64,000 nucleotides of DNA from an uncultured Rickettsiales bacterium (GTDB lineage: Bacteria > Pseudomonadota > Alphaproteobacteria > Rickettsiales > UBA1997). Shown here one piece after another: positions 7,312 to 16,655 of this stretch. Position 1 is the stretch's first letter. Each line of letters starts with the position of its first letter. The notes below the pieces were generated by a model. The model was not told where the DNA came from. It made no database searches and saw only the letters and a list, made by a program, of their open reading frames with translations. The translations under genes were made by a program, and so were the position numbers. Where the stretch lies: NCBI GenBank assembly GCA_944392135.1, contig CALXVQ010000009.1:1-64000 (forward strand). The letters run 5' to 3'.

Positions 7312-9464
7312 GTGAATTATTATTAGAATTATATTCCGAAGAAATGCCTTTTTACTATTTAAAAGGTTTAGAAAATAATATTAAAAATTTTTTCAATAAT
7401 CATTTATTATCATTAAATGTAATAAATGATATTAATGACGAAAATATTAATATTTATATTACACCTTGTAGAATTATAGTTTATTTACACAATCTAGATA
7501 AAACATTAAAAATTAAATATAAAGAAATTATTGGCCCTAAATTAAAAGCTACAGAAGAAGAAGTTAATAAATTTCTAGAAAAATTTAATTTACAGTCAAA
7601 AAAAGAATTAAAAAAATCAAAAAATTATTATATTTTAGTAAAAGAAAATTATGAAATAGATACAAAACAATTATTAGAAGAAGAATTACCTAGCATTTTA
7701 AGTAATATGACTTCATTATTTCCAGAAAATATTAGATGGCTTAAAAATAATAAAAAATACAAATGGCTTGCACCTTTAAGAAATATTTTATGTATATTTG
7801 ATAATGAAAAGCTAAATTTTACATTCTGTGGCTTAAAATCAAATAATTACACATATGGACATAAAATATTAATCGGTTTTGACAAAAAAATAGAAATAAA
7901 TAATTTTGAAGATTATAAAACAAAAATGAAAGAAAACTTTGTAATTTATAATCAAGAAGAAAGAAAAAATATTATTGATAATGAAATTATAAAAATTGAA
8001 AAACAACTAAACTCTTCACTAGCTAAAAGTTATTTAACTGACACACTAAAAGATGAAATTTTATATTCAACAGAATATCCATTACTTTTAGCAACTGAAT
8101 TCAAAGAAGAATTTATTAAAATGCCAGCATTTATATTATTAAATGAAATTAGTAGCAAATATAAATGTTTATGTCTAACCGACACAACAAGCAATATAAT
8201 GACAAATAAAATAATTTTATTTGCCGATACAATTACAAATAATGATAATAAAACTCTAATTCAAGGCATATCTAATTCAATTAATAAAAGACTAAATTAT
8301 ATTAATAATGAATTAATTAAATTTTTATCAGAAAGTTTAGAAACAAAAATTGATAAACTAAAAAATATTTCTTACTATGATAGCTTTGGCACAATTTATG
8401 ACAAAGTAGAAAGATTGGTTGAATTATCAAAATTTATATGTTTATGGTTGCCGCATGCTGATTTAATTACAACAGAACAAACGGCTAAATTATCAAAAAT
8501 AGATAACACAACAAAATTTGTAAAAGATAATCCCGATTTAAAGGGGTATTTATCAGCTTATTATGCAAAAACAAACAACTATAATGATTTTGTATGTGAT
8601 GGTTTAAAAGAATATTATAGCCCTAAAAATAAAAATGATACTATACCATCAACTAATATTGGTAAAATATTATCAATAGCAGACAAAATAGATAATATTT
8701 CTTCTGCATTTATAATAGATAGCGATTTATCAGGTTCAAACGATCCATATTTTATTAGAAAAAACATATCTTCCATAGTTAGAATAATCTTGGAATCTCA
8801 AATTAATATTCCACTAACAATATTAATTCATAAATCTTTATCTTTATTTAAAACAAAAATATACAAAACAAACTATACAGTAAAGCTAAAAGTTAAAGAT
8901 AAAATATTGTATATTTCAAATAGTATAATAGAAATATTTAAAAAGAAATTTATAGAATACCTAGTTAAAAATAATCATAATAAATTAATTATAAAATCTG
9001 TATTAAATGCATCAGAAAATTCTAAAAAGCAAAATTTGAATTTATTAATTTTACAATTAAAAATTGCACAAATAGAAAAATATTTATCTAACAATAATAA
9101 TGATTTTGTAATATTAAAAAATACTTATAAACGATTACATAATATTACTATTAATTTTGAAAACACAACAGAAAAAAAATCTTTATTAAAAAAATTATTT
9201 CATAAAAGAAAATTAAAAAATTCACAAGAAAAAGAACTAAACAAACAAATAAAAGAAGCAAGATTTAAAATAAAAAAAGCTACAACACAAAACAATTATG
9301 AATTGTGTTTCCCTATATTATTAGATCTTAGTAATGCAATAAATAATTTTTTCAGCACAACACTAATAGAATCAAAAAACAAAAAAGACACAAACAGAAA
9401 ATTACTTTTATTATACAAGGCAAAAATTATTTTTGATGAATTTTTAGATTTTAATATATTATAA
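7308..9464 (+). CDS. glyS: Glycyl-tRNA synthetase beta subunit, strongly diverged
   Basis: 718 residues, near the usual 690-700. The N-terminus LLLELYSEEMPFYYL matches LVEIGTEELPPxxL, and ITPCRIIVYL matches the TPRRLAL segment. The tRNA-binding LFPENIRW, FCGLKSNNYTYGH, a STEYPLLLATEF segment and the HD-like FGTIYDKVERLVEL block follow in order. The C-terminal half has KLSKIDNTTKFV...LKGYLSAYYA, ILSIADKIDNISSAF and DPYFIRKN as in GlyS. The normally conserved MRxHQKYF and GNExVLxxRLxDAxFF motifs are not recognisable, paralleling the decay in GlyQ. The C-terminal anticodon-binding domain is lysine-rich and poorly conserved. It is translationally coupled to glyQ, so both subunits are still made together. 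Confidence 0.82.
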   Translation: MSELLLELYSEEMPFYYLKGLENNIKNFFNNHLLSLNVINDINDENINIYITPCRIIVYLHNLDKTLKIKYKEIIGPKLKATEEEVNKFLEKFNLQSKKELKKSKNYYILVKENYEIDTKQLLEEELPSILSNMTSLFPENIRWLKNNKKYKWLAPLRNILCIFDNEKLNFTFCGLKSNNYTYGHKILIGFDKKIEINNFEDYKTKMKENFVIYNQEERKNIIDNEIIKIEKQLNSSLAKSYLTDTLKDEILYSTEYPLLLATEFKEEFIKMPAFILLNEISSKYKCLCLTDTTSNIMTNKIILFADTITNNDNKTLIQGISNSINKRLNYINNELIKFLSESLETKIDKLKNISYYDSFGTIYDKVERLVELSKFICLWLPHADLITTEQTAKLSKIDNTTKFVKDNPDLKGYLSAYYAKTNNYNDFVCDGLKEYYSPKNKNDTIPSTNIGKILSIADKIDNISSAFIIDSDLSGSNDPYFIRKNISSIVRIILESQINIPLTILIHKSLSLFKTKIYKTNYTVKLKVKDKILYISNSIIEIFKKKFIEYLVKNNHNKLIIKSVLNASENSKKQNLNLLILQLKIAQIEKYLSNNNNDFVILKNTYKRLHNITINFENTTEKKSLLKKLFHKRKLKNSQEKELNKQIKEARFKIKKATTQNNYELCFPILLDLSNAINNFFSTTLIESKNKKDTNRKLLLLYKAKIIFDEFLDFNIL

Positions 9465-9594
9465 TAAAAATATCCTTATAAATATTAATTTTATAAAATA
9501 ATTCTTTAACTTGATAAATAAGTAATAAATTCTTTTTATTTTGTTATTATATTTATTGCTAATAGTGAATTCTTTTATTTTTCTACAAATGAAT

Positions 9595-10095
9595 AAACAA
9601 ACAGTGATTGTGGATTGCCACAGGCCTTTGGCCTTCGCAATGATGAAGAGATGTGAGTGGTGGTTTATGAATTACTTCGCTTTTCGCAATGACAGTACCC
9701 CCACATCGTCATTGCGAGAGTTGCTTGCAACTCGTGGCAATCTATAAGAAATTAAAAATAAAAAATTGAAAATTAATATTTCATTTAAAATTATTTTTTA
9801 ACTTAACAAATAGTAATTAATTCTTTTTCTTTTTTGTTTTTGCATTAACCTTTTGTGGTTTATGGATTGCTTCACTTCGTTCGCAATGACGAAGGTGGTG
9901 AATAGTAGTGAATTTTTTTGTTTTTCTGTGAATGAATAGGTTATTGATGGTTTATGGATTGCTTCGCTTTGCTCGCAATGACGAAGAAAAATAACTGTCA
10001 TTGCGAGAGTTGCTTGCAACTCGTGGCAATCTCGTTATTCTTGGCTAGTCATTACGAGACTTTGCAGAAGGAGTGGCAATCTCGTTATAAAATTA
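9595..10095. repeat. Cluster of palindromic intergenic repeats, locus 1
   Basis: The 757-bp gap after glyS carries at least six copies of a GC-richer unit. Its two forms are TGGATTGCTTCGC...GCAATGACGAAG and GTCATTGCGAGAG...CGTGGCAATC, read in opposite orientations. Examples are near 9612-9648, 9706-9742, 9861-9895, 9951-9985, 9997-10033 and 10048-10083. One copy carries an internal AGGCC-TTT-GGCCT hairpin. A fragment of a longer AT-rich companion element lies near 9746-9835. The short open frames here are only translations of the repeats. Confidence 0.85.
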
Positions 10096-10183
10096 CATAC
10101 TAAACCACTGATCTTATAATTTTAATTAATGATTATATATAATATCTCATATTTAATTTTAATTTTATTAATATGAATCACAA

Positions 10184-10210
10184 AAAAGGTGTTTAATATA
10201 AACACCTTTT
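10184..10210 (-). terminator. Rho-independent terminator after the giant pseudogene
   Basis: A 10-bp perfect stem (AAAAGGTGTT with AACACCTTTT) with a 7-nt loop, followed on the minus strand by a run of six T. It lies 12 bases beyond the final stop of the decayed gene, so that gene once had its own transcript end. Confidence 0.75.
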
Positions 10211-10221
10211 AAGATTATTAA

Positions 10222-11502
10222 TTAAGATAATTGTTTACATTTCTCTGTTGTTTTTTTCTTTTTTCCACTCCACCAGCTACTTTTGCTTGGCTTTTGCTCT
10301 TCTGGAGTATTTAATAATGTTTGTTTTTCGTTATCTGTTGATTTCTTACTAAAATATTTTATAAAATTACTCCACAAGCCAGAACTTTCTTTTGATGTTT
10401 CTTTAACTTGATTATCTTTATCAATATTTTTCAAGCTTTCCATACTAGATGATCCTTTCTTCTTTTGTTCTTCTTCTTGTCTCTTTTGTTCTTCTTCTTT
10501 TTTCTTTTGTATATATTCATTTTTACTTACAGATTTATTGTCAGTATAAATAAATATATTATTATATGTATTTTTGGTTGTGTTATCATTTATTATTTTA
10601 TTTACTGTGTCTTCCTCAAATAAGCAACCATATCCATCTGCTCCTTTTGTGAATAATATATGATTATCATTATAGAATTTTGCAAAATCTTTATTATGTT
10701 CTTCGGTTTTGTATTCAATTAAACTCATATTTAATTTACCATTAGCAAATTCTGTTTTAATAAAATATTGTTTTGATTTCTCTACTGGAGCATTTCTAAC
10801 TGTTATTTCTTCTTTAATTGGTTTCTTATCAATGTCAGTATTCTTAACAGGTATTGCTTCTGGTTTAACTTCATCTTTATCTACAACTTTATCTTGTTTA
10901 ACCTGTTTACTGTCTATAACTGGTTTGCTTTCAGGAATAGTTTTCTTTTTAGGTGGTCTTGGTAATGTTGGTATGTTTATTGGTCTATTTGAGTATTTTT
11001 TAACTAAATTATCTTCAATGGCAGTTTTCTTTTTTTCAACTGATGGTTTGTCTTGTGGTTTAGTTTCTTGCTTAACTGCTTGTTGTTCTATTTGTTGTTC
11101 TCCTGATACTATGTGGTGCAAACCATTTTTAGTAACATCAGTAGCATATCTTTCCTGTATTACTTCGCCTTGCTGTTCTGTTAATTTTTTAGCTTTTTGT
11201 TTAGTATCAATCATATAATTAATATATTCTGTGGATATACCGGTACAAGTACCTTTAAATAATTGACTTTTGTTAGTAAGTTCATCTTGTATAGCTTTTT
11301 CAGGAGATAATATATAATTTTCTTTATCTAAATTATCGTATATATAATCACCAAATATTTGTTTAACTCTTTCTCTATCTTCAAGTTTAAGTGCTTTACT
11401 AGGGTCAAATATCTTAAAGTTTACTTTATTATCCTTTTTAGTAGCTACAACAACACACATATGATTTACTTTTTCTGGTGTTTTTATAGCTATAGGTATC
11501 AT
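10222..11502 (-). pseudogene. C-terminal fragment of the giant gene, with cysteine-protease-like pattern
   Basis: 426-residue open frame. The same frame is open back to the TAA at 11683, adding about 60 residues. The first 130 residues include NHMCVVVATKKD, then NFKIFDPSKAL, then FKGTCTGIST. A His, an Asp and a Cys in this order and spacing resemble the core of CE-clan cysteine proteases/acetyltransferases (Ulp1/YopJ-like), a weak inference. The remainder is disordered: KPPKKKTIPES-type Lys/Pro stretches, a QKRQEEEQKKK coiled segment and a basic tail. If translated alone from ATG 11502 it would keep the putative triad. Function unknown. Confidence 0.55.
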
Positions 11503-11682
11503 TATATCACTAGCATCTTTTAATGATTTTTCGGTACATGATTTAATTGTATTTTCTATATCTTTTTGTGTTGCCTCATCTTTGAATTGTGGTAGTCTTA
11601 CAGAACAACCTTCACTTGTATAATATTCTGGATGAGTTAAAACAAGGTCTAAAAAGCTTTCTTTATCAGTTTTAGCTAAACC

Positions 11683-11988
11683 TTAATTTTTTCTAGCACA
11701 ACTAACTAATAATAATTGTCTTGCTTCTTCTGTTGTATAAGGTTGACCTGTTTTTTCATTCATACCAAACTCTATTCCTATAACCTTTCTATAATCTTCA
11801 CTATCTTTATCTCTATTAATAGTAACTTTTACTGCATAGTTATTACCCTCTATTGCTGCACGGCTTTTCTTTACATACTCGCTTGGAACCAAAGAAATAA
11901 CTTCTGTAGTTTTATCTTTCTTTTGTTCTCCTCTCTTTCTAGTTTTATGTACTATTAGACCAACACCATAGTTTGGTAAAGAGTCTAA
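11683..11988 (-). pseudogene. Middle fragment of the giant gene
   Basis: About 100 codons open between the -1 shift at the A7 tract and the TAA at 11683-11685. The translation includes LDSLPNYGVGLIVHKTRKRG, SEYVKKSRAAIEG, and FGMNEKTGQPYTTEEARQLLL. It has no plausible start codon of its own (only a TTG at 11892), and its frame is continuous with the downstream fragment across the stop codon. No family recognised. Confidence 0.55.
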
Positions 11989-14051
11989 TTTTTTTCTTCT
12001 TCCTCGCCAAGTGTTAAATTTATTGTAGTATTGCTAACTTTAATTTCGCCTTTTTCTGTACTTTGGAATAATAAATCGCTAGAATGAGTTGATGAAACAA
12101 TATCACCCTTTTTTGATATTATTTCTTGAGCTTTATTTTTAATTTTTTTACATATTCTGTCTCTTTCTGAAAAACTAATATAATATGTTTCCCCTAAAGG
12201 TTGTGATTCTGCTAATGGTTCTATAAAATTCACATCTCTTTTTGAATTTATTGTATTAATAACATCTTGATAATTATCAAAAAATATTTTTTCATGAGAA
12301 GGAGAATCGGATGTATATACTGTAAGTATTTTTCTATTCCATCCAAAAGCATTATATCTAGTTCTATCTTCATTCCAATCCACATAGTTTGAATAATCTT
12401 TTCTTTTAATAATTTCTATCTCACCTGTATCATCACGATAAAAACACATAAGTTTTTCACCATTTAATTCCATTTCTTTTTCTTTATCTATTGCAAATTT
12501 ACCATTCAAATATTCTGGATTTTCTTTTATATCTCTAGGATAAAATTGAAATTCAAAAGCACGCTTTCTATCTGTATCAGTAAAAATTTCTTTCCATTCT
12601 TTTGAAGAATCTGCAGTAGTCATTTCTCCTCTTTCTATCACTATGTCATTTTCTTCTCCTTTTACTAGTGATTCTATTGTTGTATTTAAAGTATTATTGT
12701 ATGAATTTAATGAGCTTTCTGACTGATCTGCTTGTATACTTATGTTATTTTCTGTTCTTGCTTCTTCTTGTGATGGCCCTGGTTCTTCCGATAGTGATGA
12801 TGTAGGTGTGGCACTTGCATTAGATGAAGATAGTAATTCTGATTCTGATTCTAACTCTGGTTCTGGCTCTGGTTTTGGTTTTGGTTTTTTTGTAGAACCC
12901 CCTTCATCTTTAGGGTTTAATGGTCTTTTTGGAGATGGAATATCATTTATTTCGCCTTCTGTGTTATGTGATAATGGTGCTTCTGATAATGGAGATCGTG
13001 ATGAAGTGCTATTGGAATCATTATAGATACCATTATCTCCATACTCATCATTTGTATTCATTCTACTTTCATTATGACTAGATGATTCTACCCCTAATAA
13101 ACCCGATAAACCTGATGATGATTGTGATGATTCTGCGAGATTTTGCCATACCCCACGTGAATTGTATGCATCTATAATCGTTGTATTATTGTTGTTAATT
13201 GGTGATGTATTTACAGTGCTATAATTCATAGCATTTCGCAATGATAATACCGCATCTTGCTCTACTATAGGTGGTGTATAAATAGAAGAGCCCAATGACT
13301 TTTTCGTATATACATCTTTATTTGAATAATATTTCTCCATATTAACTGTGTGTGTACCATTTATTGCATTTTCATGTATAGTTTCCAGATCTTTATTATT
13401 ATTTTTTATAATGGAATTATTAGAATTTACAAAATTATCACCTTTTTGTCCAGTTTCAATTAAAAGAGCAGCATTTGTTTCTGTTGTTTTCTGGTTATCA
13501 GTATCATTGGTTTCTTGGTATAATATTTCATGTGTTTCTGTATCAGAAGATTTTGATATATATGAAATTAAGCCAGTTTTTTCATTAGCTCTACAATAAT
13601 GTTCTTCTTTTGATAAAGAGCTTTTGTTTATTCTGTTATAATATTGTCGTAAATTATATCTTTCAGCTAATATATATTTATCATCTGTTTCTGTATCCAT
13701 TTCCGATAGACAACCTTTTATTAAATCCTCGTTATTTTCAAAACTATATGCTTCAAGAACTATAGATAATTGTATACTAAAATAATAAGATGAATCTTTT
13801 GAGTATACATTTTCTCTAATAAAATCATCTGGAAAATTATTTTTTATTTCTTTTACTGAACAAAAATGAAGTTTACGATCTGTTTTGCCAATATAATAAA
13901 ATCCATTTGCCTTGTCATCATCAAGTCTATTAGTTGTTTTACCATTTTTTCCTTTACATGTAAAAAATGCTCCATTATAATATTCAAAATTTTCTGAATT
14001 ATTATGTATGTGTTTCATATACCGATCTGCATCTTTTTGATTTTGAAACAT
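11985..14051 (-). pseudogene. Largest fragment of the giant gene, Ser/Glu/Pro-rich
   Basis: 688-residue open frame. The frame is open further upstream to about 14190, where it joins the previous fragment. N-terminal third: FQNQKDADRYMKHIHNN, and NGFYYIGKTDRKLHFCSVKE, which looks like a folded domain. Residues about 190-490 are Asn/Ser-rich with an acidic PKPKPEPEPELESESE stretch, typical of a disordered linker. The last 190 residues are more ordered. It ends at GAA AAA AAT TAG, where a -1 shift on the A7 run would continue into the next fragment. Unknown function; it may still yield a stable product. Confidence 0.55.
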
Positions 14052-14134
14052 TTTAACTCTACCATCTTTTACTTTATATACCCCATAATTTCTATAAAAT
14101 CTTATAAGTGAACCATATTGTTCTATTATCTTAT

Positions 14135-14407
14135 TTAATTCGTTGCTCTCAAATGATAGTACACCTTGTGCCGAACAAAAGTAAGTCGACCTGAATAAGT
14201 AAATTTTTCTACACCATTTTTAGATTCAGAATACGATGTTTTATATTCTTCATTACCTATTCTTATCATAAATCCTTGTTTTTTAATAGTCTTAAGATCT
14301 TCGTCACTTTCCACCATAAGTTTTTCATTTGATTCAGTTATACACTCTATTTGACTGCTAGATATTATTTTATTTAAAGATTGTTCATCTTTAACTGGAA
14401 AATCTAT
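14135..14407 (-). pseudogene. Fragment of the giant gene between the TAG and a frameshift
   Basis: About 90 codons in the same frame as the upstream fragment, beginning directly after the TAG at 14408-14410. It reads IDFPVKDEQSLNK through GVEKFTYSG. A -1 shift near 14189 then moves into the frame of the large fragment (STYFCSAQGVLSFESN). Without that shift translation runs out of character into a stop at 14135. Confidence 0.5.
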
Positions 14408-15052
14408 CTAATAAAGCTTGCCATTATTATAAAAGCAATATTTAGAATTATTTTTTGCACTATTAAGAATTAACTTTTTAATTTCTTTCATACTTTTTTC
14501 TAAACAAGAATAAGTAATAGGCATATAGGTTCTATCACAAAGTAATTTATATTCTTGTGCTAAGTGTTGCCAATATGATCTATTATTAATTTTTGTATAT
14601 GGAATATATAAATCAACAATGTTACCATATATATCTAGACAATGATATAAAATTTTGCTATTTTCTGTTATATCTTCTTTATTTACTATAGGAATTATAT
14701 TTGTTTTAAACTCGTATTTTGTAGACTCTTTTTGATGCTCTCTAGTATATGAATCACTAAAATCTTCCATTTGTCTTACAGATATTGTTCCTTTTGTGTC
14801 AAAAAATTTTCCAACTCGTAAACGAAGATAATCAAAATCATACATTGAATCCTCGTCTATGTTTAATATTTCTTTAGCAATTTTTTCAAATGTTGTTCTA
14901 TTTTTATATGGATTATTTAAAATATAAAGATCATATAAAGAAATTTCTTTTGATATTTGTTAACCTTTTGCATCAGTATAGTTTATTGTTACTGTTGGTG
15001 TTGTTATTTCTGTTCTTAAGATAAAACAAATTTTATTATTAAAGATATTCAT
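14408..15052 (-). pseudogene. N-terminal fragments of the giant gene
   Basis: An ATG at 15052 starts a 30-codon stretch (MNIFNNKICFILRTEIT...) ending at TAA 14960-14962. The same frame resumes at once with QISKEISLYDLYILNN and continues about 180 codons to the TAG at 14408. An ATG at 14845 (MYDFDYLRLRVGKFF) could give a 145-residue product. There is no signal peptide and no recognised domain. Confidence 0.5.
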
Positions 15053-15164
15053 ATTGTATATTATAAAACTCAAAAAATCAATAAAATATTTATATTAAAA
15101 GTATAAAAAAATATAAAATTTAGTAAAAATATTATATAAAATAAAAATTGCATTTTATATAATA

Positions 15165-15197
15165 TTTTAGCTCACTAATTGAATTAGTGAGCTAAAA
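15165..15197. terminator. Terminator hairpin downstream of rubrerythrin
   Basis: Long inverted repeat TTTTAGCTCACTAATT / AATTAGTGAGCTAAAA centred at 15181, 24 bases after the rubrerythrin stop (minus strand). Its AT ends can act as a U-tract in either direction. It separates rubrerythrin from the decayed gene. Confidence 0.65.
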
Positions 15198-15220
15198 ATA
15201 TATTGTAATAATTAAATTAA

Positions 15221-15802
15221 TTAGAACATTTTGTCATTAACTTGAATAAAGTAACCTTGTGGGTGTCCGCATGCAGGGCATACTTTTGGAGCTGTTTTTG
15301 ATGTGATATGATAACCACATTTTTGACATTTCCATACAACTAAATCATTTTGTTCTAATAATTTCTTTGTTTCAACTTCTTGTAATAATTGAGAAAATCT
15401 TTCTTCATGATAAACTTCTGCTTTACCAATGTTTTCCATAGCAGCAGCAATTTCAGGAAAACCTTCTTCTTTTGCAATTTTAGCAAATTCTGGGTACATT
15501 ACTGTATTTTCTTCATGTTCGCCATTCATTGCTTCCATTAAGTTTTCAGCAGTTGTACCAATTTTGCCTGCTGGGTATGTAGCTGTGATTTCTAATTCAC
15601 CACCTTCTTCTAAAAATTTAAATAATCTTTTTGCATGTGCTTTTTCGTGATTAGCTGTTTCTTCAAAAACCATAGCTATTGCTTCATAACCTTCTTTTTT
15701 AGCAACTTCTGCAGCGAATGTATATCTATTTCTAGCTTGTGATTCACCTGCAAAAGCTTTAAGTAAGTTTTCTCTTGTTTTTGTACCAATTAATGATTTC
15801 AT
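15221..15802 (-). CDS. rbr: Rubrerythrin
   Basis: 193-residue non-haem iron peroxidase that reduces hydrogen peroxide in anaerobes and microaerophiles. The N-terminal ferritin-like four-helix domain carries the di-iron ligands (AFAGESQARNRY, FEETANHEKAHA, GEHEEN, KAEVYHEERF). The C-terminal rubredoxin domain has WKCQKCGY and VCPACGHPQGYF, which hold one Fe(Cys)4 centre. A strong AAAGGAG site lies 7 bases before the ATG, the best Shine-Dalgarno in this part of the window, suggesting high expression. Length and domain order are standard. It implies an oxygen-sensitive metabolism that needs peroxide removal. It is monocistronic between its own terminator and a divergent LpxC-like gene. Confidence 0.96.
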   Translation of the reverse strand: MKSLIGTKTRENLLKAFAGESQARNRYTFAAEVAKKEGYEAIAMVFEETANHEKAHAKRLFKFLEEGGELEITATYPAGKIGTTAENLMEAMNGEHEENTVMYPEFAKIAKEEGFPEIAAAMENIGKAEVYHEERFSQLLQEVETKKLLEQNDLVVWKCQKCGYHITSKTAPKVCPACGHPQGYFIQVNDKMF

Positions 15803-15930
15803 TTTTTTCTCCTTTATTTATTTAAAATCGCTATAAATATATTTTTAATTTTTCAAAAAATCAACTAAATAAGTTTGACTTTAAAAAATATTTTTTTACA
15901 ATCTTTGTAGATTAATTTTAGTGTGTTTTT

Positions 15931-16647
15931 ATGTATACAGAAAATCAAACAACTATTTTAAATGAAATTTCTTTTTTTGGAAAACCAGAAAATATGGAAA
16001 AAGTAGTTAATGTCAAAATACTTCCAGCAGAAGCTGATACAGGTATTATCTTTAAAAGAGTTGATTTCAAAGAAAATAATTCAATTAAAGTTGATTATAA
16101 TAATGTATATGTGGAAAATGATAAATTAATTTTAAAAAATGATAGTGGTATTACTATAAATAATATTGAAATTATACTAGCATCAATATGGGCTGCAAAA
16201 ATTGATAATGCAATCATTGAATTAGATGGTGCATATCTTCCTTATATTGATGGAACCAGTGAACCTCTATCTTTTATGCTTACGATAGGAAATAAAAAAG
16301 AATTAGATAAAAAAAGAAAAATATTTACATTAAATCAAGATATTGCAATTAGAGTGAACGAACATGAAATAGATGCAAAACCTAGTCAATCTTTTATTAT
16401 TAGTATGCAAGATATGGCTTATAATTCTTTTTCATATGATGCAATGATATTACCATATAAAGATTGGTTATCAAAAATTCCCATGAATTCAACGGATAAA
16501 GTAAAAAGTGATATAATTTCTTGTATAGCAATTATTTTTATTAGTAATTTATTTTGCTTATTTGAAATTAATATTAAAGAGTTTGATAAATTAACAACTT
16601 ATAACTTTTTTAAAAATTTATTTACAAATGGATATAATAATAAATAG
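15931..16647 (+). CDS. LpxC-like paralogue lacking the zinc-ligand residues
   Basis: 238 residues that align along their length with the genuine LpxC at 19914-20765. Shared blocks are DTGIIFKRVDFK (DTGIVFKRIDVK in LpxC), ASIWAAKIDNAIIELD (AAMWACNIDNAIIEID) and LPYIDGTSEP (VPIMDGSAEI). The catalytic parts are gone: GLHSG reads FFGKPEN, the IEHFMAA histidine region reads IEIILAS, and the KHKLLDCVGD motif near the C-terminus reads KSDIISCIAI. All three zinc-ligand positions of the deacetylase are therefore replaced. The protein is about 45 residues shorter. It cannot be a normal deacetylase. A regulatory or scaffold role, or drift after duplication, are both possible. It lies 8 bp upstream of holB. 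Confidence 0.72.
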   Translation: MYTENQTTILNEISFFGKPENMEKVVNVKILPAEADTGIIFKRVDFKENNSIKVDYNNVYVENDKLILKNDSGITINNIEIILASIWAAKIDNAIIELDGAYLPYIDGTSEPLSFMLTIGNKKELDKKRKIFTLNQDIAIRVNEHEIDAKPSQSFIISMQDMAYNSFSYDAMILPYKDWLSKIPMNSTDKVKSDIISCIAIIFISNLFCLFEINIKEFDKLTTYNFFKNLFTNGYNNK

Positions 16648-16655
16648 GTTATTAA

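Larger units (their letters stand above)
10222..15052 (-). pseudogene. Remains of one giant gene (about 1,600 codons), broken five times
   Basis: Reading leftward from an ATG at 15052, translation can be followed to 10222 if five lesions are bridged. These are an in-frame TAA at 14960-14962, an in-frame TAG at 14408-14410, a -1 shift near 14189, a -1 shift at an A7 tract near 11989-11995 and an in-frame TAA at 11683-11685. The sequence on both sides of each stop has the same frame and the same character, and no internal start has a ribosome-binding site. The C-terminus is followed by a proper terminator. The product would be a large, low-complexity, possibly secreted or effector-like protein: charged N-terminal part, Ser/Pro/Glu-rich middle, Lys/Glu/Pro-rich end. 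No family recognised with confidence. The composition is less AT-biased than neighbouring genes. Confidence 0.72.

Noticed and set aside
9541-10019. Two short open frames after glyS
   Set aside because: They run through palindromic repeat units, and their peptides mirror the repeat sequence.
12742-13026. 94-codon plus-strand frame rich in Ser/Asp/Gly
   Set aside because: Antisense shadow of the Ser/Glu-rich low-complexity stretch of the decayed gene. The frames at 10709-11218 and 13348-13599 are likewise shadows.
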